A DNA stretch of 16,635 bases from Limisphaerales bacterium (GTDB taxonomy: Bacteria > Verrucomicrobiota > Verrucomicrobiia > Limisphaerales > PALSA-1396). Position 1 is the stretch's first letter; each line of letters starts with the position of its first letter. Of the stretch, positions 1 to 7,800 are shown piece after piece. The stretch is taken from assembly GCA_003140275.1 (NCBI GenBank), contig PLJQ01000503.1, forward strand, positions 12,942 through 29,576, written 5' to 3'. The translations under genes and the position numbers were made by a program. The notes under the pieces are model-generated. The model made no database searches. It was not told the origin of the DNA and worked only from the letters and a program-made list of their open reading frames with translations.

Positions 1-1277
1 CCATCAATCTGAACCGGCGTACGTTGCGCGCGTTTTACGAAATGAATTTCGTGCTCGTGCCGGACAATCAACCGCGCCTCCCGATCCATTTCCTGGATTA
101 CCCGGAAGAGTCGGACCTCGATGGCGGCACGGATCCGTACGGCTCGTATCCGATCCCCTCGAACATGCCGATTGAAACCTGGCCGCATGACAATACCAAC
201 ACGCTCGCGGCGTGGCAGCAGGACCTCAACAACGACGGCGGCGACCGGCACGCCATCATCGTCCAACCGGGCAACGGCTTCATTTGGGAAATGTGGCAGG
301 CGAAGCGAGTGGGCACGAATTGGGAGGCGAGCAATGGCGCAAAGTTTGATTTAAAGAGCAACGTGCTGCGTTCGAACGGTTGGACCTCCGCCGACGCAGC
401 GGGTCTGGCAATGTTTCCCGCCCTGCCGCGCTTCGACGAGTGCGAGCGCGGCGTGGTCGAGCACGCCTGCCGCATCGTGGTCGCAAAATCTAAATACAAT
501 TCTTACATTTATCCTGCGACTCATTACGCCGCGCCAACGAACAACACGAGTCCTAACCTGCCGTCGATGGGCCAGCGCGTGCGGCTCAAAGCAAGTTACG
601 TCATCACGAACTCCTGGACGAAACAGGAGAAAACCGTGTTGGTCGCGCTAAAGAAATACGGTGCCATCGTCGCCGACAACGGCAGTTTCTTCTCGATCTC
701 AGTCACGCCCGATGATCGTTGGCCGTCGAGCTGTTTCAATAATTTTAACAGTCTCGACATCACAAATTTTGAGGTCATTCAAACGACTGGACCGAATGAA
801 GGCCCGCGCTCCGCGGGCGCGCCAGCGGCAAGTGCGGGTGCGGATCAAACGGTGACGTCAGCGAGTGGAACTACTTTACAGGGTTTTGTCAATTTCACGG
901 GTGCGCCGCCAACAAATCAGTGGAAACTTTATTCCGGCCCGGGCACGGTTACATTTGGCAACGCGGCGCAAACCAACACCACCGCGAGTTTCAGCGCGCC
1001 GGGAGTTTACACATTGTTGTTGAGCGCGGACGATGGCATGCACGCGGTCGCCTACGACGCGGTTGTCATCACGGTTATCCAGGCCATCACGCTCAACATT
1101 GCGCTTCTGGGAACGAACGCGAGTCTGAGTTGGACCGGTGGCGTGCCGCCATTTGTAGTGGAACAAACAGATTTTTTGCCTGCGAGTTCGTGGAGCGGCG
1201 TTGTCACGACCAGCCTTCAAACTGCTGGCGTGCCGCTCACCCGCTCAAATAGTTTCTTTAGAGTGCGGGGAAATTAA
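1..1277 (+). CDS. Secreted protein of unknown function with PKD/Ig-like domain (5' end missing)
   Basis: The reading frame is open from base 3 to the stop at 1275-1277, so the gene begins left of the window; the TTG at 24 is not a credible start. About 424 residues are visible. Visible residues ~40-270 contain strings such as GAKFDL, GWTSADAAGL, YIYPATHYA, MGQRVRLKASY and KYGAIVADNG. From memory these recur in a widespread family of extracellular bacterial proteins with no assigned function. Residues ~275-360 look like a PKD/Ig-like beta-sandwich (AGADQTV, PGVYTLLLSADDG). The last ~65 residues (LSWTGG, W, ending FFRVRGN) resemble the Asn/Ser/Thr-rich beta tail common on Verrucomicrobial secreted proteins. 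No catalytic residues can be named. The signal peptide, if any, lies outside the window. Coding status is near certain; the function is unknown. Confidence 0.8.
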   Translation, partial: INLNRRTLRAFYEMNFVLVPDNQPRLPIHFLDYPEESDLDGGTDPYGSYPIPSNMPIETWPHDNTNTLAAWQQDLNNDGGDRHAIIVQPGNGFIWEMWQAKRVGTNWEASNGAKFDLKSNVLRSNGWTSADAAGLAMFPALPRFDECERGVVEHACRIVVAKSKYNSYIYPATHYAAPTNNTSPNLPSMGQRVRLKASYVITNSWTKQEKTVLVALKKYGAIVADNGSFFSISVTPDDRWPSSCFNNFNSLDITNFEVIQTTGPNEGPRSAGAPAASAGADQTVTSASGTTLQGFVNFTGAPPTNQWKLYSGPGTVTFGNAAQTNTTASFSAPGVYTLLLSADDGMHAVAYDAVVITVIQAITLNIALLGTNASLSWTGGVPPFVVEQTDFLPASSWSGVVTTSLQTAGVPLTRSNSFFRVRGN

Positions 1278-1340
1278 GGTAACGAACCGCTATCTTCGCC
1301 GCGGTTGAATCAAACCGAACTCAGTGGCATCATCACGGCG

Positions 1341-1706
1341 ATGAAAATCCTTGAACTGAATCACGTTGCCCTCCATGTGGCGGATGTGGAAAAGAGCTGC
1401 GAGTTTTATCGCAAGATGTTGTCACTCGACCCGATGCCGCGTCCGGCTTTCAGTTTTCCGGGTGCATGGTTCCGGCTTGGCGCGAATCAGGAACTGCATC
1501 TCATCGGCGAACGCGGCGAGCCGGTTTCATCGGGCAATCGCAGTAATCATTTCGCGCTCAGAGTGGATGAACTGGATTCGTGGGAGAATCATTTCCATAA
1601 GTTGGGCGCGGATTTTCGGCTGCGCAAACAAAGGCCTGACGGCGCGTGGCAGGTGTTCCTTCGTGACCCGGACGGACACATGATCGAACTGTTTACGCCA
1701 CCGTAA
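1341..1706 (+). CDS. VOC superfamily (glyoxalase/bleomycin-resistance fold) protein
   Basis: A 121-residue single-domain protein of vicinal-oxygen-chelate fold, the usual length for one two-module VOC chain. The opening LNHVALHVADVEKSCEFYR and the closing WQVFLRDPDGHMIEL are diagnostic. Candidate divalent-metal ligands are H8, H53, H70 (NHFALRV) and E116, the spacing expected for VOC enzymes. Members include glyoxalase I, fosfomycin-resistance thiol transferases and ring-cleavage dioxygenases. The substrate cannot be read from this sequence, so a specific enzyme name is not justified. I chose the ATG at 1341 because VOC homology starts right there; a TTG at 1305 in the same frame would add 12 residues unlike the family. 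It follows the secreted-protein gene by 63 nt, and no clear Shine-Dalgarno is visible. Probably cytosolic, since there is no signal peptide. Confidence 0.88.
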   Translation: MKILELNHVALHVADVEKSCEFYRKMLSLDPMPRPAFSFPGAWFRLGANQELHLIGERGEPVSSGNRSNHFALRVDELDSWENHFHKLGADFRLRKQRPDGAWQVFLRDPDGHMIELFTPP

Positions 1707-1749
1707 ATCAAAAGGAGTTACCTCTTGTTTAGAGCCTGGTCGAAAAGTA

Positions 1750-1879
1750 GCGGCATCTTGCCGCCCGGAGAAATCACCGGCGTTGCGGAACCGCTCAGAT
1801 TTTACCGGGTCGTCCGTGCTTTCGGCGTTTTTCCCGCCGGGCTGGAAGCCCAGCTCTACGTCAGCCAAGATGGCTGACG
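1750..1879. repeat. Cluster of three short hairpin (REP-like) repeats
   Basis: Three perfect inverted repeats lie within 130 bases of non-coding DNA: GCGGCA-TCT-TGCCGC (1750-1764), GGGCT-GGA-AGCCC (1839-1851) and CGTCAGCC-AAGAT-GGCTGACG (1859-1879). None is followed by a T-tract, so they are unlikely to be simple terminators. Similar palindromes scattered between genes are, from memory, common in Verrucomicrobial genomes, which would make these REP/MITE-like dispersed elements. That is inference, because only one copy of each is in the window. A 50-codon TTG frame (1725-1877) preceded by AAGGAG runs through the cluster and encodes an LRFYRVV string like the tails of secreted proteins here. 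It may be a decayed gene end. Confidence 0.5.
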
Positions 1880-2130
1880 CCACAGTTTTCAAAGAGGCGC
1901 TTAGAATCAAGGCGGCGAGGGTAGCGTACTTCTCCGGTTACATAACTTGCTCGCAGGCTGTAAATAAATTTGCGACGTGCGCCTTGCGGCATTTGTCGAT
2001 TGGACATTCATCCGGGAAATCCTTGTCACGCTTGTTTACAAATTGGAAAGGCGCGAATAGGCTATTAAAACTAAAAAGAGTTAGACCGCAGCGTGCGGTC
2101 GAATAACGCTGGGCTTGGAAGCGGTACACC
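1880..2130. other. Rest of the intergenic spacer before the LRR gene
   Basis: Together with 1707-1879 this gives 424 bases without a convincing gene. The stretch 2040-2085 is AT-rich and could hold the promoter of the next gene, but I see no clear -35/-10 pair. A perfect 7-bp hairpin, GACCGCA-GCG-TGCGGTC, lies at 2084-2100, 31 nt before the downstream ATG. GGAAG at 2117-2121 is a plausible ribosome binding site, 9 nt before that ATG. Confidence 0.4.
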
Positions 2131-2862
2131 ATGAGTAGGCAGCAAGGCAGATCGACGCGAAAACGAAACGCACCACTGAAATGGGTTGGTGTGGTGGTCG
2201 GTGTCAGCCTAGCCTCGCTCTTAACCTCGACTGCGGGTTCGGCAGAGGAAGGGCGTGACCCGGTGGCGTTGGTTCGCGCAATCGAGCGCGAGGATTCGAG
2301 ATCCGTAGAGCGAAACGCCGAAGGAGTAGTGCTGAGTCTGGATCTGCGGCGAGAATGGTGCAACCGCACCAACCTTGCCACTGTAGCAAGAATTCAAGAA
2401 CTCCGTGAATTGAGGCTCCATAGTGGCGCATTAGATGCGGCGGGCGTGGGGTCATTGGCGACCAGTCCAAGCCTATCCTCGCTTAGTTTTGTTTGCTGCG
2501 GTCAACTTCCTGCGGGAGTGTTGTCGGCCGCTGCGAAGTTACCCAAAATCCGGCGACTAGAACTGCTGGCTTCGGACCCACCGTCGTCCGAGTACATGGC
2601 GCTGGCGGGCATGAGCAATCTCACCGAGCTGGTGATTACATATTCCCGCAACTTTACCGATGTCGACTTTTATAACCTAGAGAATGCCCCCGCACTACGG
2701 AGTGTGGAGATTCAGAGTGACGCACTAACTCCGTTCGCCACCAAGATGCTCAGTCAATTTCAATTTCGTTTCCTCACCAATGCCCTGCTTTCAGGCAAAA
2801 CAGTGTGGAGTACGAACTGGCAGCCACACGCCGAACGCACAGAACCTCGAGACAAGCGATGA
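2131..2862 (+). CDS. Exported leucine-rich-repeat-like protein
   Basis: A 243-residue protein with a classic Sec signal: a basic N-terminus (RSTRKRNAPLK), a hydrophobic core (~18-34) and an AGSA signal-peptidase site at residue 38. From residue ~66 to ~210 there are about six units of roughly 24 residues with leucines/isoleucines in the LxxLxL pattern: SLDLRREW, LRELRLHSG, LSSLSFVCC, IRRLELLAS, LTELVITYS and LRSVEIQSD. This matches a short LRR solenoid of the ribonuclease-inhibitor type, usually a protein-binding scaffold; no enzymatic domain is seen. The ATG at 2131 is supported by GGAAG 9 nt upstream and by the intact signal. Codon use is less GC-biased than in its neighbours (TTA, CTA, AGT are frequent), so it may be a late arrival. 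The partner is unknown. Confidence 0.75.
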   Translation: MSRQQGRSTRKRNAPLKWVGVVVGVSLASLLTSTAGSAEEGRDPVALVRAIEREDSRSVERNAEGVVLSLDLRREWCNRTNLATVARIQELRELRLHSGALDAAGVGSLATSPSLSSLSFVCCGQLPAGVLSAAAKLPKIRRLELLASDPPSSEYMALAGMSNLTELVITYSRNFTDVDFYNLENAPALRSVEIQSDALTPFATKMLSQFQFRFLTNALLSGKTVWSTNWQPHAERTEPRDKR

Positions 2863-2883
2863 TTTGCAGCCCCAGATGCTTCA

Positions 2884-2967
2884 CCGAATGATGAGGAGCG
2901 CGATCACGTTACGGTTCCATTGCGACCATCCTTGGCGCGCTCTTTGTCATCGGTCAGTTCGTTAGAC
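2884..2967 (+). repeat. Imperfect inverted repeat ending in GTTAGAC (weak attC-like site)
   Basis: Just after the LRR gene stop, CCGA(A)TGA (2884-2891) can pair with TCATCGG (2947-2953), leaving one extrahelical A. GAGCGCG (2896-2902) pairs with CGCGCTC (2936-2942). GTTAGAC (2961-2967) fits the integron R' core GTTRRRY. Stem, bulged base, internal loop and core resemble an attC site. However, the partner R'' core (RYYYAAC) is not found at the symmetric position (~2870-2876), so the identification is weak. Confidence 0.25.
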
Positions 2968-3008
2968 ATCGCGGCACTCGGAGGATTTTTGGGATCGCGC
3001 AGTAATCG

Positions 3009-3491
3009 TTACATTCCCAGCTTGGCCAACTCCGCTTCCAATGCCGCCTGAAACTGTTGCAGGTCGGCCGCTGACGGTTTGTAGCCAGGTTGATTGGGTA
3101 TCAGACCGGGACGACCCATTTGGTCGATATACCAGACGGCGTTCATACCATCGCTAAACGTCACGCTGCCACTGACAGCTGCTCCGGGGCGCGCCAACTG
3201 ATCAACCGATACCGAGATGCCTGCAATTCCAGGGGGTGTTCCACTCGCGGTTCCCTCACCGGTCGGGGATGTCGGATCGGGCGCACCCGTCGATGAGGCG
3301 CTCTTTTCAACGGGCTTGATTGGTTCAGGATCTTTGGGAGTCAGTTTCAGGTCGTCCACCAGAAAACGGATTTCCATGTAGGTCGGGTGAAGGTCGAGTT
3401 CGGAAGCCAGTCGCTTTTGAATTTCGGCAAGTTTCAGGCCTTCTGCGATCCAGGCAGACACTTTCTTTTTCTGTGACTCATTCAAGTTCAT
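3009..3491 (-). CDS. Hypothetical protein: HTH-like N-terminus, Pro/Ser/Thr linker, conserved C-terminus
   Basis: A 160-residue protein with three clear parts. Residues ~5-50 are three predicted helices (KKKVSAWIAEGLKLAEIQKRLASEL...IRFLVDDL) with the rhythm of a helix-turn-helix: AEIQKRLASE followed by TYMEIRFLVDDL. Residues ~51-90 form a Pro/Ser/Thr/Gly-rich flexible linker. Residues ~91-160 are a compact domain (SVDQLARPGAAVSGSVTFSDG, VWYIDQMGRPGL) ending in an amphipathic helix; the GxVTFSDG..A.WYIDQMGR pattern looks conserved but I cannot name the family. There is no signal peptide or membrane segment. It is divergent from the solute-binding-protein gene, with only 79 nt between the starts, so the two may share a promoter region. 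The HTH reading is by eye and the function is unknown. Confidence 0.75.
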   Translation of the reverse strand: MNLNESQKKKVSAWIAEGLKLAEIQKRLASELDLHPTYMEIRFLVDDLKLTPKDPEPIKPVEKSASSTGAPDPTSPTGEGTASGTPPGIAGISVSVDQLARPGAAVSGSVTFSDGMNAVWYIDQMGRPGLIPNQPGYKPSAADLQQFQAALEAELAKLGM

Positions 3492-3570
3492 AAATTATTC
3501 GGCGGGGTTCAACGGCGAACAAACACTTTTCCTGTCGCCGTCGGATTGGCCGGTGCTTATACTTGGCTAC

Positions 3571-4536
3571 ATGAAATCTTTTGCAAGCCGCGTTTTCCGC
3601 CTGGCGTCGTTGGCGCTGTTTTTCCTGCCGTTTCTGGCGTCCGCCGAAAAGAGCTATACGCTTGGTATGATTGCCAAATCGCAGGGCAACCCATTCTTCG
3701 AAGCGGCGCGTGTGGGCGCGAATGACGCCGCGCGCGAGCTGGGCGCGAAGCACGGCATCAAGATCAAGATCGACTGGCGCACGCCGAACGAGGAGGACGC
3801 GCAAAAGCAAGCGGAGTTCCTCGAACAACTTGTGTTGAACGGCACCGACGGCGTCATCATCAGTTGTTCCGACGCCACCAAACTAACCGACGCCATCAAC
3901 AAAGCAGTCCGCCAGGGCATCCCGGTGATCACGTTTTCCGGCGACGCTCCCGCCAGCAAAAGATTTGTCGCGCTCGGCATCGATGATTTCAAATGCGGCG
4001 AGCAGACCTTCGAGAATCTGGCAAAATTGTTGGACGGAAAGGGCATTGTGGCCGCCATCGACGGCAATCCCAACGCGGCCAATTTACAGCAGCGCGCCGC
4101 CGGTTTCCGCAGCGCGGCGAAGAAACATCCCGGCATCAAGCTGCTCGACATTTATTATCACAAGGAAACGCCGCCGGACGCCGTGGCGAAGATCGAACAG
4201 GTGATGCAGGCGAACCCGGACATCACCGGCTGGGGGTTGCTCGGCGGCTGGCCGCTCTTCACCGACAACGCGCTGCGCTGGAGTCCAGGCACGATCAAGT
4301 GTGTCGCGGTGGATGCCTTGCCGCCGGAACTGCGCTATGTCCGCAGCGGACATGTGGAGTTGCTCCTGTCACAGGATGTCTATGGTTACGGCTACCGCGC
4401 CGTTGAGCACCTCATCAACAAACTCCACTTCAAGAAAGACCCGGCGCACGTAATGGACAACACTCCGCTCACACCGGTGACAAAAGACAACGTCGAAGCT
4501 TTTGCGAAGAACTGGGAGAAATGGCTGCCAAAGTGA
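3571..4536 (+). CDS. Periplasmic sugar-type solute-binding protein (Peripla_BP_4/RbsB-like)
   Basis: A 321-residue periplasmic binding protein of the ribose/LacI-type fold. Residues 1-24 are a signal peptide ending LASA, and mature protein starts EKSYTLGMIAKSQGNPFFEAARVGANDAARELG, the hallmark first strand and helix of Peripla_BP_4. Further family marks are QLVLNGTDGVIISCSDA (~86-102), GIPVITFSGDAP (~116-127), a region around GFRSAAKKHPGIK (~178-190) and the hinge-side stretch SGHVELLLSQDVYGYGYRAVEHL (~259-281). Such proteins deliver sugars or related small molecules to an ABC importer. No permease or ATPase gene lies on either side, so it is an orphan here. I chose the ATG at 3571; the in-frame GTG at 3553 would add six residues before the signal peptide. 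The ligand cannot be read from the sequence. Confidence 0.88.
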   Translation: MKSFASRVFRLASLALFFLPFLASAEKSYTLGMIAKSQGNPFFEAARVGANDAARELGAKHGIKIKIDWRTPNEEDAQKQAEFLEQLVLNGTDGVIISCSDATKLTDAINKAVRQGIPVITFSGDAPASKRFVALGIDDFKCGEQTFENLAKLLDGKGIVAAIDGNPNAANLQQRAAGFRSAAKKHPGIKLLDIYYHKETPPDAVAKIEQVMQANPDITGWGLLGGWPLFTDNALRWSPGTIKCVAVDALPPELRYVRSGHVELLLSQDVYGYGYRAVEHLINKLHFKKDPAHVMDNTPLTPVTKDNVEAFAKNWEKWLPK

Positions 4537-4644
4537 AACTTCGGCTCGGCCGTCTTCGCTGCTCGCTCCGATCCAGGCGAAGGCGGGTGGTCCGGCTTGT
4601 CGAAAGCTCGAATTTATCTCGATGAAAATCCGTCCTGACAGGGT

Positions 4645-4673
4645 ATCCCCACACTCTTCCTCTCAGTGGGGAT
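4645..4673. repeat. Perfect 8-bp inverted repeat between convergent genes
   Basis: ATCCCCAC (4645-4652) and GTGGGGAT (4666-4673) form a perfect 8-bp stem with a 13-nt pyrimidine-rich loop. It sits in the 279-nt spacer between the convergent solute-binding-protein gene (ends 4536) and the large minus-strand gene (ends 4816). It could stop transcription from both sides, but neither strand has a clear T-tract after it, so terminator function is a guess. No gene is seen in the rest of the spacer. Confidence 0.45.
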
Positions 4674-4815
4674 GGGTGCTCGTTTGATATTCGCCGTCCT
4701 TTGCAATGGTTGACCAAGCGCCATTCAGGTCTGATCTCTTTCGCGCTGACAGCAACCAAATCGTTCCTGGGGTAACCCCGGTCGAGTCGAGCGCAGGAAA
4801 TTAAATTTCGACCGA

Positions 4816-7800
4816 TCACGGTTGTTCGACCGCTCGGTAGAATCGATACGGAAACTGGGTCGCGTTCGTATCGGTAAAATTAAACAGATTGGTAGGCAAC
4901 AACACATCACGATTGGGCGGTGACATGTTCGTGTTGAGCGAGATCCAATTTGTAAAATTCGTCGTTGCCTGCAAGACGTAACTTTTTCCGACCAGACCGG
5001 ACAATTGCAGTTGAAATCCGCCGTTGGTGAAGGCGCCTGCGGAAGAAACAAACACCAGCCTGTAGGTCGGGTAAAGCTGGCTCTGCGGGATGATGGTTTT
5101 GGCGGTGGAAGGACTGCTCCAGGAAAGTTGGGCCGCGGCGCCGCCGCCGTTCTCATAGTATTCCATCGTCATCGGATACTTCTGCCCGGACGCGAGGGTG
5201 ATTGAGCCGCTCCATTCGGTCGGCGCCTGGTCAATCCACTCATCAACTATCAACTGGCCATTCACCCATAACCTCACACCGTCGTCGGTTCGGGTGTAGA
5301 AACTGTAGTTCTCGTTAAACTGGGCCTGCACCGTACCCGTCCAACGAACCGAGAAGTGATCTACGCTGATGCCCGGGTCGGGCGATCCAGCGCCCCAGTC
5401 AAAATTCACCGTCGCGTCAGTGCGAACCAGCGTCGGCGGATTCGTAAAGGTCCTGAGTTGGTTGGAATAATACGCGCCGGCCAGGCCGGTGCCGGTGCCG
5501 ATGGCAGTGCTGCTCAAGAAGGTGGCGATGGCCACGCCGCTGTTTACCGCGCCCGCCTTGAACGCTCTCGCCCGGACTCCCACGGAGTTCGTCACCGCAA
5601 ACGGACCGGTGTAGGGAATGGAATTCGTCGTCGGAACGGTGGTGTCCAGCGTGTAATAAATGGAGGTGCCGGGGGTCGCATTGGTCAAGGTGACCGTGAC
5701 GGAATTGGTAAAGGTGCCGCCGTTGGGAGTGATGCCGGGCGTGGCCAGGAACGTGCCAAGGCCAAAAACCGACACGGCGTATTCCGCGCCGACATAAACT
5801 TTGCCGTTAGCGACGGTCGGCACGGTGAACTTGACCGCTCCCCCGGGATTGTCCCGTGTTCCAGCTTCGGGCTGGCTGCTGTTGTAAAGTTCCAGCGCCA
5901 CATTGGCGGCGTTGTAGGCGTGTAACACGCCCGGCCCGCTGCTGGCGTAGGCGTCGGACTCGACCGCCCAGACAATTGCGTTATTTGTGCCGTTGGCGGA
6001 AACGCTGGGCGTCGCGCCGGGGAAACCAAACGGGTTGGGACTCTGCGACGCCGGAGTCGGTGTGATTACGGCATTGGAAATAGTGAACGCCTTCAGCCCG
6101 TCGCCCGCGCCAAGGTAAAAAATTGTTTTGTTGAAATAAGCGGGCGTGTCGAAGCTGCCGCCGATGGCACCGGGGAGCGATTGCACGATCTGGGTGTCGT
6201 CTGCCGCATTGAAATGCCCCAGGTTGTCCCGGTCGATCAGGTATATTTTTCCGTCCTTGCCGGCGCCCACCAACAGATGCGGATGACTCGCGCTGCCCGC
6301 CTCGTCCGGCAACACCAACGGTCCGCCGGAACCAAGGTCCGCGTCCCGGTTCGCCAGGTCCTGCTGATCGTAGGGCGTGAAGTAATCGGCCAGCTTTAGT
6401 CCATTGGTGACGGAGCATTTGAGGAAGCTGTCGCCATAATCGTTGTTCGTCGTGGCATCAAAAGTCCCATTTCCGGTGATCAAGTAGAGGTTGCCGTTGG
6501 GGTCACAGGCGGGACCGCCGCCGGCTTCCCAAATGCCACCCAACCCGCCATTCGGCGTTACGTTGAAAACGCCGGCCGGGAACAGCGTCTGGGCGTTGTA
6601 GCCAAACAGCCAGCCGTGATACGGGCCGTTGTCGCAATGCGACGCGCAGCCGAAGTAAACCACCCCATTATTCAGCAGCAGCCCGGCCCGGTTCATGTGC
6701 CGCAACGCATCAAAAGGCACATTCCCCTGGCCATCGTTCCCGTCGCCCGTGCCCGCCACGCTTGCCTGAATGACACCCGGCCCGCCGAATTTCTCCGCGC
6801 CGCTCGTGATGTCCAACGCGTGCAGCCGATGAACATAAGTCACCACGTTGGCCACCACTTCTCTGGTTTTGGCCTCGACGTAGATGGTGCCGGCAATCGG
6901 ATCAATGACCGGCGTGCTGGTGATGCCGATTTCCGGCACGAGGTCGCCGCAACTCACATCGCCGCTGGGAACGGACGTGATGCCCGCCGCCGGGTTGATG
7001 AAGCTGACCTGCCACAGCGGCGCGGCATTGGTGCCCGCGTTGCTGTCGGCGTCGAACGCATACACGCTGTCGTGCTCGGTGGCGACATAGAGCACGTTGT
7101 GGGTGCCTTTGCCGGAAATCGTCACGTTGGTCATGATCAACGGCTGGGCATAGACATCACCGTCCACCGCGTAACTGAATAGTTTGCCAAAGTTGGCGGC
7201 GTTGACGTTGGCCGGGGTCAGAACCGTCTCGTTTGTGTTCTGACCCGTGCGCGCGTTGTCATTGTGCTGCGTCAGCACCGGCACCGAAGCAGGCAGCGGA
7301 TTCGTGGCCGGCGTAGTAAAACTTCTGGCCGGCGCGGCCCACGCCGTCCCCGCCGTATTGACAGCCTTGGCGGTGTAGAAATAATTTGTGTTCGACGACA
7401 GCCCCGGGATCGTCCGGGCGAATGACCCGGCCTGCAAACCCAATGCGATGCTCTGCGCCCAGCCTCCCGTATTCGTGCCCCCGTTGTTCAATCCGTAGTA
7501 GAGAGTGACTGCGGGCGTATCATTCCCCGTCGAAAGGATCTGGCCGTTGAGCGTCGCGGCCATCGCCTGAATGCTCGTGGCTGCCAGATTGGTGACGCCG
7601 GGTGGAGTTATTGGGCCGGCACTCAGGCCGCTGACTGCGTAAACGGCGGTGGCATTCGCCGCCGCCTGATCGAATGTAATGCTGACCAGCGGCTGATTAT
7701 TTGCCCCGAATAACGCCGCCAGGTCCAGTGTCGTCTGGTAAAAACGCGGATCGTTCGGCCCGCCTTCGGTGTGGCCGTCATTGAGATAAATGCGGTCCAC

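Noticed and set aside
1305..1340. TTG start for the VOC protein
   Set aside because: The 12 added residues are unlike the family, whose homology begins at the ATG at 1341.
2961..2967. Confident integron attC call
   Set aside because: The essential R'' core (RYYYAAC) is missing at the symmetric position and no integrase is present; kept only as a low-interest observation.
2863..3008. Short frame ending in a hydrophobic stretch (SIATILGALFVIGQFV) after the LRR gene
   Set aside because: It has no start codon, only about 36 codons after the preceding stop, and overlaps the inverted repeat, so it is probably chance.
3553..3570. GTG start six codons upstream in the solute-binding-protein gene
   Set aside because: It has no better ribosome binding site and would lengthen the region before a normal signal peptide; the ATG at 3571 fits better.
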